From assembly GCA_015680685.1 (NCBI GenBank), contig MNCI01003975.1, positions 2,225,371 to 2,289,370 of the forward strand: 64,000 bases of DNA, written 5' to 3'. The stretch comes from Gnetum montanum (Eukaryota; Streptophyta; Gnetopsida; Gnetales; Gnetaceae). This document shows positions 21,350 through 33,236 of this stretch, one piece after another. Position 1 is the first letter of the stretch, and every line of letters begins with the position of its first letter. The notes under the pieces are model-generated. The model was given only the letters and a program-made list of their open reading frames with translations. It had not been told where the DNA came from and did not search any database. A program made the position numbers and the translations under genes.

Positions 21350-23960
21350 AGGCACTTGAAGGATTACCAAAGACATGATGAAGTCTCAAATAGTGCGTAG
21401 AGGTGAAGGCTCCCATGGGTCTAATGGTCCCTCATCTTGTCCTGATACTAGTAGCGGTTGAGGTTAGCTTATTGCCATTGCTTCTTTTGCTAGAAGCTTG
21501 ATGGTTACCAAAGGTACCTTCATCTTCTCCTCTATATCTTGTGGGTTATACACATTCCACATAGCTTCACCAATGTGGACCAATGCAGGGATGCCCCACA
21601 GGCACAACATGAAAGGAACTAATTTTTTATATTGATGAACTAGGTTGTGAAGGTTTTACATTTGATGTCGAATGTCCTTACAAGATTCTCAAGCTCTTAG
21701 TAGTCATTCATCCTCCTATCCAGGTTCTCAACAATAGATCATTGTTTTGTCAGTCTACTTCTAAGAAATTGAAACTCTATGTTGTCTTTGTTTCTTTTTG
21801 TGAAGCTTGAATTCTACCTTATAGAGGAGGTAGGAACTAGTCACCTATTTCTATGATTTTAATCTTGACCTCCCTACTATTAGCATTACTAACTTTACAT
21901 ATCAGAGGTTGGTGAGCTCCATGTACTTCATCATTTCTTTAATTTGCAACTCCTTAAGATGAATCTTAACTTTGTTGTATCAAGTTAGTCTATCAAAGAT
22001 GGACTATCACACATTGTCTCTTTGTTAAAGGGCCTCATTCACCTTCATCTTTGCTAATTGAATCTTCCTTTCATTGACATCTTTGAGGAGCTTAACCTTG
22101 TCCCTATAATGATTTTTCACCCATTAAAATTTTAGGGCTTTAATCTTCTAGGTAGCTACCTCAATGATTTTCTTTTGATGAAGCACATGAACTTTCTCTA
22201 TTAAGAGATTATGATTCTCTACTACCAACCTCAAATTTATGTTCACCTTGGTAAGCTACTGTTGCTAGTGGCATATCAATTCAACCATTTGGTTCTTCTA
22301 TTGCTTAGCATTACATAGGTAGTGATTATTTTTTATGAGAGCTAAGTTTTCATTTTAGACCTATGATAGGTCCTTGTTAGTGTTGAGGGCCATGATCTAT
22401 GATAAGGATGCATCAAAGATCATGGTCTTCTTTACATTCTTAGCATTTTAGAGTCTTAATTAAAGCTTTGGGTCTGAGAATTGCAAGGTCAGAGAGATGG
22501 GCTTGCAACTTAACAATTTTAGTAGCCAACCACTCATTTTCTATCATGGCCTCCTTAACTTGTATGTTGGTAATTAATAGTTTTCCCCTTATCTCTAGGA
22601 GTTATGATTGGTTTGCCATAATATCATCAAGTACATCAAATATATGTAGAAGGTATTATCCAGTTTTAACTAGTCATTCTAAAAACTTCTCATGTTTAGC
22701 AATTCTTATCTAACTACTCCTTGTTCTTGCAAATGTACAGATGTTTGCCATTGTGGAAATGTTAAGCACTAACACCATAGGAGCATTCAAGACCTCTTCC
22801 ACCCTAGCAACCATTAGTTTTGCCACTGTCTTCTAGCCTTTGTGCTACATTACTAGGACAATTATTCCCTCACCTTCCTCCAACATTAATGAGAAAGCCA
22901 CAACATTTCCTAAGATTTCAAGAAATGTTTATCTAAGGATGCACACTATGGCCTATTGGGTAATTGGATTAGATCTTGTGGGCATCTAGTTTCTTTAAGC
23001 TAAGAATAGTGAGAAAATCTCACTATGCAACTAGTTGATGATCCTTGTGGTCTCATTTAGGTAGCTCATTGTTCAATGGTAGATAGATGATTCTTCATCA
23101 CATATAGAACTCTATTTTTGTTGTAGCTATTGTTCCTTGAGTTTTCTTAGTTACTCAGTAGTTGCATACACATCTAGTATAGTCTCTAGAGCTATAGGTG
23201 GTGGTCATGGTGGCTACTCATTCTCTTTTAGCTTTGTTGCTATCCTATCCTCCATCATCTCCTACCAAGAGGTGGTAGAAGCATGACAAATAACATCATT
23301 AGTGTAGCAAGATATGCCTTCTCTTTTGCATAGCTTGTAGATTAGGCATGGAAATGGAAAAATATTCCTTCCTTTTTCATTTTCTATGAAGCACTTTTTA
23401 ATTTTTAGATAAATGAGTTGAGGAAGGTTGACTAGGAATTTTTCACTTAGAGTAGTGCATGTCAAGGTGAAAAAGGCTATCATCTTGCTAGGTCTCACCA
23501 TTGAATTCATGTGATGGACTACAATCTTGAAATATGCATACTCTGCCTTTGTAAGGATATCATATTTTTTATTGTCCATTCCATTGAATCATTGGAAACA
23601 TTCTTTCTTAACTTCAAGTTCTACCTACATTGAGATTTTGGCCAACTTAGCCCTAGTATTTGGCAACTTGATGGCCTTTCCAATGGCCTCAACCAAGTAG
23701 GAGATGGTAATGTCTTTAATTTTGACCTACAAATCTCTTGTCAGTTGTTCTAGAATAGATAGGTTTTTTCCATGTATCATTCTCCATTTTTAGAGAGAAT
23801 TGATCACATAGAAGACCCTTGAAATTGTGAATGAGATTCTTGTTGTGCCAACTCCAAGAAGGATTAAAATTTTAATTCTTGGAGAATGGAACTCTGGACC
23901 TTCTTGCTTGTTATTACTAGCATGTTTCAGTGATGGGAATATGAAAAAAAAAATTCAATT
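21350..23960 (-). pseudogene. ORF2 of element X: conserved N-terminal domain plus coiled coil
   Basis: Leftward coding relic of unknown function. From about 23800 it reads ITISYLVEAIGKAIKLPN and, after a stop, an open frame 23579-23262 with LVNLPQLIYLKIKK and NIFPFPCLIYKLCK. These align with ORF2 of element Y (ISFSIKAIAIALNLPN, YVANLPQFYFTKI, PILPFPYLIKRLCK), so both copies descend from one gene. Downstream, about 22150-21900, a Lys/Glu/Leu-rich stretch (KVKLLKDVNERKIQLAKMK) predicts coiled coil, again as in Y. It sits between the promoter-like module and the 3' LTR, where pol would be expected, and shows no RT, RNase H or integrase motif. It resembles the extra ORFs known in some plant LTR retrotransposons; the exact family is not established here. 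Confidence 0.7.
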
Positions 23961-24029
23961 AGGATCCTTCCAATGAGATCCTAGAGCATGGGTGGCCTTT
24001 GATTCTTGCTCCTAGGGTTATTTCCTCTA

Positions 24030-24975
24030 TTGGTTCCTTCCTCTCTTGGGGCTCTTCTCCTTAGGTTGTGAAGTCCCTAGTGATGAAGTGGTTACTCTAA
24101 TTATTAGAGCGATTATTATTAGAGTTGTTACTCTAATTATTAGAGCAGTTATTCTAATTATTAGAGTGGTTATGCTTGGGTTACTCCTGGGTCTATAAAT
24201 ACAACGCCCAGGCAAACAATTGGAAGCATGTTTTTAGTAGTCAAGTAGTGAAACTCTTACAGTCTATCTATTTGAAAGTTAGAATATTTTCCAAGTGCCC
24301 GTAGCAGGAGGTCTAAGTGTGAACAGATCTTTATTCAAGCATTGATATACCTGAGCACACCATTATGTTGGCAATAAAGATGAGCTCTTTCATTCATCCT
24401 TGTAGCACTTGAGATTTGTTTTCTTACGCATTTATATTTTATTTTATTTTATTTTATGCACTTTACATTCGTGTTATTAGCATAGATATTCATTTTGATA
24501 AATTAAGCACATTGTTAAATTACACAAGCATGACCCCTTCGAGCATACGTGTGACACTTGGTAGCTCAAAAATGATTAGCATTTAACAGCCGAACAATGT
24601 TTGCATGAAGTTTAGGATGTATCCAGGAAGTGGGAACAGTTACTTGTGTTAGGCTAGATTAAACTTTAGTTTCCTTAGCAATTAATCACTTTTATTTTTA
24701 ATCACTCTTACGTTTATTCTTGTTCTAGGTGAGTAATTCCATAATAACACAAAATAATAAAAATCATATGCATCAGTCACACTTAATCATACAATTAAAT
24801 TCCAAAAGTGGGACTGGGAAGACAACGAACGAAGAACACACACATCGTTTAGCTTTAGTGTACATCGTAATTACAGTCTGCAGAATTCAACCGGATTGCA
24901 TGTGAATACTTATGATTAGTATGGTTGGGCATAGGGGTACCTTGCCACTCATCACTTGGTTCTTGTAATCCTCAT
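24030..24975 (+). mobile_element. LTR-like insertion, less decayed than its surroundings
   Basis: Palindromes CTCTAATTATTAGAG at 24095-24109 and 24131-24145, with variants at 24111-24124 and 24152-24166, precede TATAAATA at 24194-24201. AATAAA follows at 24373-24378, so promoter and polyadenylation signal are 180 bp apart, as in an LTR. CpG dinucleotides are clearly more frequent than in neighbours, suggesting a younger age. The right end CCTCA is followed by TTTTGGTGCCATCTATG, which resembles a decayed PBS. However, the Y element has CCTCATTTTGGGGCCATTT at the corresponding place, so those bases may belong to X. The left end is not fixed. A solo or terminal LTR is my best reading. Confidence 0.5.
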
Positions 24976-25800
24976 TTTGGTGCCATCTATGATGACAAAC
25001 ATTACCCATGATTACATTTTTATTGTATAACACTTAGTTGTTTTGATATCTTTCTTGATAGATTGGGTTATGCTTAGTTTTTCTTATCTTGTCTATTTTT
25101 ATTATTTTATTTATCTATCAAAGTTCATGCAATGGTCATAATCCTTTTATGGTAGTTAACTTCATTATTATTTTAATGGAGTGACCATGGGAAATTAAAA
25201 AACTTTTCAAAAATTTTCTATTAGAAACTAAAGGTTTATGTTCCCCATAACATAGAGCTTACCTCCAATAGTGCGAGGATCAAAAAACAAGATGAAATCA
25301 GGTTAGTGATTGAAGACTTATGGCTCTTGAAAGGTCTTGGACTCTGAAAAATTCCAAAAAATCATCTTGCTTATTGGAAAAATGATGCAAAATGCCTAAG
25401 TTTCATATGCATATATAGGCTTTTTATGTTGTGTTGAGAGGGCTACATCAACAAGTTTGACTATGTTGACAAGGATGTGTTAATGTAGCCATGTGTAACC
25501 AACTTTTGCATATATGAATAGCAGAATTTCATAAAAGTGTGAAAATGAAGCAAGAGTCCAATGGAAGCTAAACAGAGGCAAAAAAAAGGTAATGACATGG
25601 AAGAGAATAATGTGAATGGAAAACAAAACTAAATCATGTTTGGATTGGTTTGACATGCAAAAAATTAAGCAAATTTGGATGTTTGAATGTAATTTTGATA
25701 GGATTGATTGTGCAAATGACTGATGGATATGAATTTTAACTTGAGGAAGACCAAAGGGAATGCAAGTGGATCCTCCCCAAAGTAGGCTTTATGCCTATTG
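24976..25800 (-). other. Spacer of element X between ORF2 and gag, with promoter-like module
   Basis: Homologous in order to 53010-53868 of Y: both contain TTGGAAAARTGATGCAA (25374-25390 here) and both end with AAAGTAGGCT followed by GCCTAT. In the element direction a TATA-like box CCTATATATGC (25409-25419) is preceded by words GGCTACATTAACACATCC and GTTGATGTAGCC (25441-25490). These words and box also form the LTR promoter of X. It lies upstream of ORF2 in the direction of transcription. Confidence 0.55.
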
Positions 25801-25802
25801 TG

Positions 25803-27025
25803 ATTGAAAACCTTAGTCATTAGAAAAATTTAGGATCCTCAATGTAGCAATTCCTCAACCCATGAATCCCTAGGGCCTTTGCAAGAAAAATGGGATTTAG
25901 GACATACTAGCTAGTCTAGCAAATCAACCAAGGACTTACAAAATTTAAAGCATGATCATAAAATGAAACTGAATGTAAAACTAATAGCAGATCTAAAATG
26001 ATGCATAGATAATAAACAAATATATTTCATACACAAAATCCAAAACTTAAAACTTTATTGAAAAAGAGTAAAGTGTAAGTTAGAGAAATGTGTACAAATA
26101 GTGCTTGGATGAGCAGAAAGAGGGTTCACTTATGTAGGAGTTTAAAGCCCGTTGAAGCTAATGTGATCTACTTCATGATCTAGATGTTGAACCACTCTTG
26201 ATGCTATCGAACCTCCACTATAATCTCAAATCTGCAAGTTGGATCACTGTTGGGGGTGAGAAAAGTAAGAAATTTGGCTACCAAACGACTCCATGTTGGG
26301 GATTTGAAGCCCCAAAAATGTAACTTTGACACCAAAAGTTTACAAGTCTAAAGGCTATAATGCTTCCACATTGGGGTTCAAGGGAATGCAAGTATGGAAA
26401 CTTGCAAAAGATCTTGAGTACCTAAGAATGCCCCAAGTGTGGTATTAAAAACAATTTTATGCACAAAAGTGTGTGTATGTCAAAAGTTGCTTAATAATGT
26501 TGATCTTATTGAACAGTGTAAAATGTTGAACCTTGTCAAATTTTGGAACCTATAAATGATGTTTGACATTAGCTTTTATAGGTTCTTTGGGCCAGGAATG
26601 TGGCTATAAATTGGATGTGATTTGGCTACAAATTGGCTATAAATTAGCTACGAAATTCAAGTGAGATGGATGCCCAAATTTGGGGGGTTCCTATACATAG
26701 TAAGTGCTTCCCCCCATGGTCATTCCATTTACTATAAATAGTAACTGGGGCACAACTTCCATGTTGAGCTCTCCACCATGCTTGTTGAAGTGGTTAGTCA
26801 ACATTAAAGTGCATTAAGTAATGAAGTTTGGCTTATGTGGCTTGCATGCTAGGGAATGCAATTTTTAACACTAGGGATGAAGACTCCACATTAGAGATGG
26901 AGGCGGGGGGATGGGGGGGCAACATAGGGAACTTCTAGGCTGAGGGGAAAAGGTTTCTAGGGTGTGCATGTGGTCTCCACATTGAAGGGGTAAAGTTTTC
27001 AAAATCCACATCCTTCCATGCTGGA
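25803..27025 (-). mobile_element. 3' LTR of element B (family 1)
   Basis: About 1.22 kb, similar throughout to the LTR of A at 17530-18722: GGATCCT near the inner end, AACTTTATTGA, the segment with GGGTTCACTT, TATA box CCTATAAAAG at 26573-26582, and TCTCCACATTG at the outer end. The first ~10 bases of the LTR (TGTCACC in A) are missing. At 27025 it abuts the last codons of the extra ORF, so a deletion has fused LTR and ORF tail. It inserted into X next to AAAGTAGGC/GCCTAT. Confidence 0.75.
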
Positions 27026-27415
27026 ATGACCCACCACTTCCTCCTCCAAATGCCACTCAGTAGCCTCCTTCAATTTAGCTTGTTGGCTTTTTTTTTTCTT
27101 TTTATGTTGATGGCTATGATTAGCCAAGACTATGTTATAGATGGTTGTTATTCTTTGACATTCTTGCCATAGATTGTGGCCATGGCTATGTATGTTATGG
27201 ACATTTTAACTTTAAATTTAAACTTGGGTTTTATTTTTGGCTATATGTATCTATAGTAGTAGTAAACATTGTAAATGTTATAAACATTGAAAATGGCTAT
27301 GTTGACATTTTGGTTATAACATTAAATAGCTAATTGATGCGATAATAGGCTAAGCAAAGAGAAATATAACAATAAAAGGAACATTTAGTAGTTTTAGGCC
27401 ATCACGGGTATAGGT
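27026..27415. other. Extra-ORF tail and spacer of element B
   Basis: Starts with the same bases as 11815-11870 in A (proline-rich C-terminus of the extra ORF, here with a stop) and continues with the GGCTATG-rich spacer. It shows where the ORF would have been. Confidence 0.6.
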
Positions 27416-27419
27416 CAAA

Positions 27420-27960
27420 TAGTCTTGCTAATTTAAGGCTATGGTCAACCATGATGCCTTTAGGTAACCTTTGCTAGTTTAGGGCCATGGTAGGTAATGT
27501 TGCATTGTTTTGGTAGATGTTGCTAGTTTGAGGCCATGGAAAGCCATCATGCTAGTTTAAGGTCTTAGCAGACCGTAATAGCAAACCGTAATGCCAGTAT
27601 AATATCTTAGCAAATGGTAATGATAGTTTAATGTCTTAGCAGACTGGTATGTGTGATTATCTTTGCTAGTTTAAGGCCATGGTAGATTACAATGCCAATT
27701 TGAGATCTTAGTAGATCATAATGACAATTTAATGTCTTAGTAAATGATAATGCCAGTTTAATATCTTATTAGACGTGAACGCTAGTTTAAGGTCATAGCA
27801 GACTGTAATGCCAGTTTAACATCTTAGCATATGTGGATGCCAATTTAAGGTCATAGCGGACCATAATGCTAGTTTAACATCTTAGCAGACATGGACACCA
27901 ATTTAAGGTCATAGTGAACCATAATGCCAATTTAACATCTTAGCGAACTTGGTATGAAAG
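27420..27960. repeat. 29-bp minisatellite of element B with 58-bp dimers
   Basis: About 18 units. From about 27780 to 27950 two 29-bp types alternate strictly, one with AAGGTCATAGC and one with AACATCTTAGC, giving a 58-bp higher-order unit. Same position in the element as the array at 12.2-12.8 kb. Confidence 0.85.
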
Positions 27961-28181
27961 AGACGAATATTTATAAGGCTTTTTTGATAGTTATAACATA
28001 AGTAAAAATAAAGAAAGGTTGTAGCAAATAGGTAAAAATGCAAAGAAACTTAGGCTACATGCAGAGGCTATGTGCATAAAGAGTAAAATAAAAAATGCAT
28101 AAAAATATATAATAAAAGAAAAGTAAGGCTACATGGCCATTGGTGCATTTGGTCATAGAGGCATGGGAAGGTTAAGTAAAC

Positions 28182-31100
28182 TTAACTTGTGTAGATTCTT
28201 CCTAATCTTTGCAAGAATAGGGAGTAAGGCCTACTTTGCAAAAGCTTATATTCAACATCTGCTTCACATACGATGTTAAAAGGGAGTTCATCCCATAATG
28301 TATCCTGTTGCTTATTATTGTCTTTCTTGGATTGCTGCTCTTCATGGCTAAGAGCTTCTTCTTGAAGCTCTACTTCAGACCCCTTCTCTATGTGTATGTT
28401 GTTAATAGCTAGGGGAATTGCATTATCACCATGAATAATGATTTCACCTCCCTTGTAAGGAAGGTGAATTTTTTGACGGATGAGAGAGGACACAACTAGT
28501 AATTGAGCCAACCAAGATCTTCCCAAGATTAGGTTGAATCCTAGTGTCTCCTCCACCACCAACAAGTTGACAGTTATGGGGAATTACTCCCTAGTTACAA
28601 ATTCCAAGGACATAGACCCCTTAATGACAACTCTTGATCCATTGAAGGACTCAAAATCTGTGGTGGTTGTAAGTTTTATTTGCTTAGTTGTGCCTAAGAA
28701 TTCAACAATGGTGCATGGAATGACATTGGTTGTAGATCCATCATCAACATACACCCAATGTATTTTAAATTATCCTATGCGTATGGTTATGAATAAAGGG
28801 GTGGTAGTTACTTTGCCATTTTAGGGATTAACTTTAATTTGACTATTGCAAAATGATAAGGATGTTGATTTCTCCTTTCTTGATAAAGAAGGAATCATCA
28901 ATTCATGAATGCATTTCTCATTAGTGGGGATATCCTCACTAAATGGGATGGAGATCAACATTTTGACAAGCTCCTTATCATATGTGATGGAAGTCATGAT
29001 TAGGTCATATAAGCTTAAAGTTATGTTGTTTTGCTTTAGGAATTGCTTGCTTTGGTTCATTGCATTGAGGAAGTTCATGTTTCCCTAGCTATACTTTACT
29101 TCCTCCATACATCCAAAAATGTAAACTTCGACTTTAGGTTGTGATTGTTGTGGCTCTTCCTTATTTTTTTGGTTGTGGGATTTAGTGTCCTCTAGTGGCT
29201 TATTAGTTGAAGGGGTTGGGGTAGAGGAAATCATGGGTATAGCCAATATGGGAGTGGGCTTTGGTGGGCCCACTTCCTTTCATGCTTTTATCTACTTATC
29301 ATCCTTGTTGTTAGGCTTTTACTTTTGCTTCTTCCTTTGTTTAGGTGAAGTTTTTGGATTATCGTAGGGGGTCATTGTGATGTTGGTTAGGTTATGACTA
29401 TTTGGGTTGTATTGGGTTGGGGGGCCCTAGTGAAAAAAGGTTTCCTTAGAAGCACTCATGATGGTACTCTTATGAGAAAAGAAGTTCTTGAGTTGTGGGA
29501 GGTTGAAGAAGCCCTTTCATCATAGAGGGGTAGTTAAATCACAAATGGTTCTCTTGCAAGTCTCCAATTGTCATCAATGTTGAGTGCTAAAATAACAGAA
29601 GGGCTATCATTAGCGTTCAACGGGTCTCTATAAAACCTACATTGACTATTTTTATGGCTAAACTAGGTTGGAAGCACTTAAGACTAGCTCCTATCTATTT
29701 ATTGTCCTTTGTAGGTCATTTTTCAGTGCAAGGTAGAAGTTTGTGTTATGACTAGGTAGCTGGTGATAGTTGTAGAACTAGTTAAACTTGAATTATTTAG
29801 GTTATTATGGTCATCTTTCATTGCCTGAGAGGGGTCCATGGCTATTTTGCATAGCTGCTCATGTTTCTTTTGAACAACTTCAATAATTTATTTGTGCTTC
29901 ATGCATCCACTTTTTAATAGTTGGTCTAGTAACTTGAATGGTTTTAATGGTAGTGTAGTGTATTTGGACCTATCCTTCCTTTCAAAATTAGGTCTAGTTG
30001 TTGTCAATGTAGTGGGCCAATAGGCTAATGGTAGGTTACTATAGTTATTTGTGAGGGCCTTAGCTAGATTAACCTTTAGCCCTTGGTTTGCAGTCTTTAT
30101 TTCCTTAGTTACAGTTGCTACAATCATGTTGGTTTGTTTACTCTTTTCTTTGTCTCTCTGAGTGTGTTTGTTTTTATATGCTATATAGGCCAAATCATGA
30201 CTAGCCTCTATAGCATCCTCTATATTTTTAGTTTGAGAGAATGGTTGGCTAAGAGACCATGGATCAAGATAGTAAAGTTTAGATTTGATAAAGTTGTTCA
30301 CTGCTCCCTTAAATATGGCTAACAAGTGGGCTTCGGCTATAGGCTCTAGTATTTCATTTAGCAGTCTATTCCATCACTAAATAAATTTTTGTATGGATTC
30401 TAAGGATCTTTGCTTGACCTTCATAAATTTTTCAAGAGTGGCGTTAGGCTTCAAGTTATACTTGAAGTAGTTTACAAATAGGACAATCAAGTTCTCCAAA
30501 GAGGATATGGACCCTCTAGGCAATGCACGATACTAATCAAGTGCATTTACAGTCAAAGACAGGGAAAATCCTCATGATGGTATGAGGCCATGGCTGTAAG
30601 AGTAAACATTTGAGTCAAAATATAATAAGGTGAGTATTAGGATCACCTTCTAAGTTATATTTGGTAAATTGGGAAATAGGGACACTAGGAGGAAATGTCA
30701 AGGATGGTACTATAGGACTTATGGGACTGTCTTGGTAGAAATCCATAATCTTGACAGTCTATGTTGTAGAGGTTTTAAGCCTATTCAACTCCTCCATTAG
30801 GTTCTGAATCATTTGGAAGGCTTGATCTAGACCCTACAGTGGCCTTGTTGGTTGTAAGGTTTGTACATAGGGTTGTGGAAATTGTTGTGAGGCTTGTGGC
30901 CTTGCTATGATAGAAGGAAAAGGTTATGTTATGGTTGTGATTTGTGGGCCAAACAAAGAAAAGATGTCTATGCTAGTGCTTGAGGCACAAATGGGATAAA
31001 GAGGGTGTGTGACCCCTATGTTGCTTGGGGTCCAATGGTGGGCTCCATGTGAGTAGTTAGTAGATTTGTGGTGTTTAAAACCAAAATTTATGGTTTTATA

Positions 31101-31740
31101 TATCAAGACTATGTCATAAATAGCATTGATGTGTTATAATTTATTGTTTGTGGCATTGATTGAGTGTGATGTATTGCTATAATCAGTGTGGCATCTATTG
31201 TAGTAGGGTAGAAAGGAGTGGAATATGTTGGCACCATGCCCATGGAGAAAACAAAAGAATTAGAGGAAGATGTTGTGACCTTGGGGGATGTTTATTGAAA
31301 CAACCCTTATAAGATGTTTTTAGGCTCAGATTCTATCTTAAATTCATCCTTCTCTTCCTATTGTTCCTTGGAGCTATGCTTGTCATCTTCCTTTTCCATG
31401 ACAATCAATTGGACTAGGATGATAGCATAGATGTTGTTAAGGGGAATTTGGTTATACGGGGAATAAATGTGCTCCTTCCCACTCATATGTATGATCTCAA
31501 ACTCCCTCTTGGCCTTTGCTTAAATAAGTGGAATTAGCATGGCTACTTGTATTTTAGCACAAATGAAGTTATAATGATCTTCATTTATGGTTGCAAAATC
31601 AAGACTCTCCCTCTAATCCTCACAGATCTCCTACACTCAATGATGGCTGGGTCTATGGGGTCATAGATCCTCATGGCTTGTTGACTATGATATTCACCAG
31701 CGAAGGTGAAGGACAAATTGGTAGATTATTGGAAAGTCAT
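28182..31740 (-). pseudogene. Gag-protease of element B (family 1)
   Basis: Leftward. Start ATG at 31740 (MTFQ...), position and motif as in A. The N-terminal region has few stops to about 31300. The Gag core is clear: GSISSLENLIVLFVNYFK near 30500, then open frame 30325-29888 with HLLAIFKGAVNNFIKSKLYYLDPWSL-type sequence and PLKPFKLLDQLLKSGC. The zinc knuckle near 29770 is wrecked (YNYHQLPSHNTN). Protease: YVDDGSTTNVIP near 28750, then GFNLILGRSWLAQL and an open frame to 28182 with KIHLPYKGGEIIIHGDN. It ends in a linker, then minisatellite. This copy gives the best view of the family proteins: capsid-type Gag, RNA-binding knuckle, protease. No pol. Stops and frameshifts throughout. Confidence 0.84.
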
Positions 31741-32762
31741 GGCTATAGTGTTGAGAATGGCTTAAAATAAGGCTATAAATGATAAAGTAAAAGTAAATTC
31801 CACCGAATGGAATTCAAAAACCTTTAGAGGAAATGAAAGTAACAAAAAATAAGGTACTTACTTAATTAGTAAGTGGGGGATGAGAGGGATTTCTTCCTTA
31901 CCAAGAATGAAAATGAAAATGTTGGTATCAAGCCTCAACCAAGTTGGCCTTCTAATTGCATCGAGAATGGTAGTGGAGGAAGGAAGGAGGGTGAGATAAT
32001 GGAAATCTCACACCTTGTAACTCAATGTTGATGAAGGGGAAGGCTGAGAACCAAAGTGAAAATTTTTGTTTTTCCTACTAAAAATTGGTTTTAGTAGGAT
32101 GCCAATTTTCTTAGCTTGGAAAAATGGAGGGAAAATTGACTTTCAAAAGTTTCGTAATTTCCAAAAGGGTTGCACCATCCACTTTAGAAATTGAAAGAAA
32201 GTTGGCAACAAAAAGATAAAAGAAAAATGATTTCAATGCTAGCCTTGAAGGAATGAATTCACAGAAACTATTATGAAAACCTATCAACCAATCACTTGGA
32301 ACTTTCATGTTGCAGTTTTGATTACAAGATTGGGGGGGGGGGGGGGGGGGGGGGNTGTGGGAAAGCCAACATTTGAAAGTTGGATGGCTTCCAAAAGGGT
32401 TGAACCACCCACTTTAGAAACTAGAGAAATTGGCTGAAAATTCACAATAGGTATTGTGAAATTTCAGCATCCAAACCACTTGTAGCGTCCATGCTGAGGT
32501 TTCTACCATAGGGGGATTTTGGTAGCTAACAGGTATTAAGAAAGGCACCAAACAAAATCAACACTGGTTTTAGAAATTCACAACTACTATAGAAATTTCA
32601 AAGTCCAAACAACTACCACTCCCATGTTGGGCTTTGGAAGTAGAGGGGGATGGACTGTAGTGTTGATTGTGAGGTAGATTTAAAGGTTTTGGCTGAAAAA
32701 ATCAAGGAAAATCTTGTAAATGGCAACAGCAAAGATAAATTTGGTCACAAAATTTATGCAAA
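31741..32762 (-). other. Leader of element B with long poly-G
   Basis: About 1 kb leader, matching that of A. It carries a run of 23 G on the plus strand (32332-32354) followed by an ambiguous base at 32355; the homologous place in A is also G-rich. In the element transcript this is poly-C. Confidence 0.6.
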
Positions 32763-32782
32763 GGCCCTCCTTTTAGTGCCAA
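32763..32782 (-). promoter_or_regulatory. Primer-binding site, element B
   Basis: Minus strand TTGGCACTAAAAGGAGGGCC, directly comparable with the PBS of A; it keeps TTGG where A has TTGA. Confidence 0.65.
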
Positions 32783-32789
32783 GAAAAAT

Positions 32790-33236
32790 TGTTTCAACTA
32801 AATACCTTGGTTGCTGAAAAAATTAAGGATCCTCTGTGCAACAATTTCTCAACCCATGAATCCTTAGGGCCTCTATAGGAAAAATGGAATTTGGGGCATC
32901 CTAGCCAATCCAGCAAATCAACCAAGGACTTATGGAATGCAAAGTGTGGTAATAAAATAAAACAGAATGTAAAACTGATAGCAAATATGTAATTATGCAT
33001 AGATAATAAATAAATATATTTCATACACAAAACCCAAAACTTAAAACTTTATTGAGAAAGAATAAGTGTAAGTTAGAGAAATGTGTACAAATGGTGCTTG
33101 GATGAATAGAAAGAGGGTTCACTTACGTAGGAGTTAAAATCTTGTTAAAGCTAATGTGATCTACTTCACGATCCAGATGTTGAACCACTTTTAATGCTAT
33201 CAAATCTGGATCACTGCTAAGGGAGGAGTGAAAAAA
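32790..33236 (-). mobile_element. Truncated 5' LTR of element B
   Basis: About 450 bp matching the inner part of LTR 25803-27025 (shared GGATCCT, AACTTAAAACTTTATTGA, GAGGGTTCACTTA and TTGAACCACT). Similarity ends at 33236, where the gag of element X begins. TATA and U3 are absent. Confidence 0.72.

Larger units (their letters stand above)
25803..33236 (-). mobile_element. Element B (family 1), nested in X, internally deleted
   Basis: Order in its own direction: truncated 5' LTR, PBS, leader, gag-protease, minisatellite, extra-ORF tail, 3' LTR. Against element A it has lost almost the whole extra ORF. It has also lost the U3 and TATA of its 5' LTR, because the break at 33236 corresponds to LTR position 26270, inside the transcribed part. 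It therefore cannot start a transcript from its own 5' LTR. No RT or integrase. Confidence 0.7.

Noticed and set aside
22468-22713. 81-codon plus-strand frame
   Set aside because: Lies opposite the coiled-coil part of ORF2 of element X; no family signature of its own.
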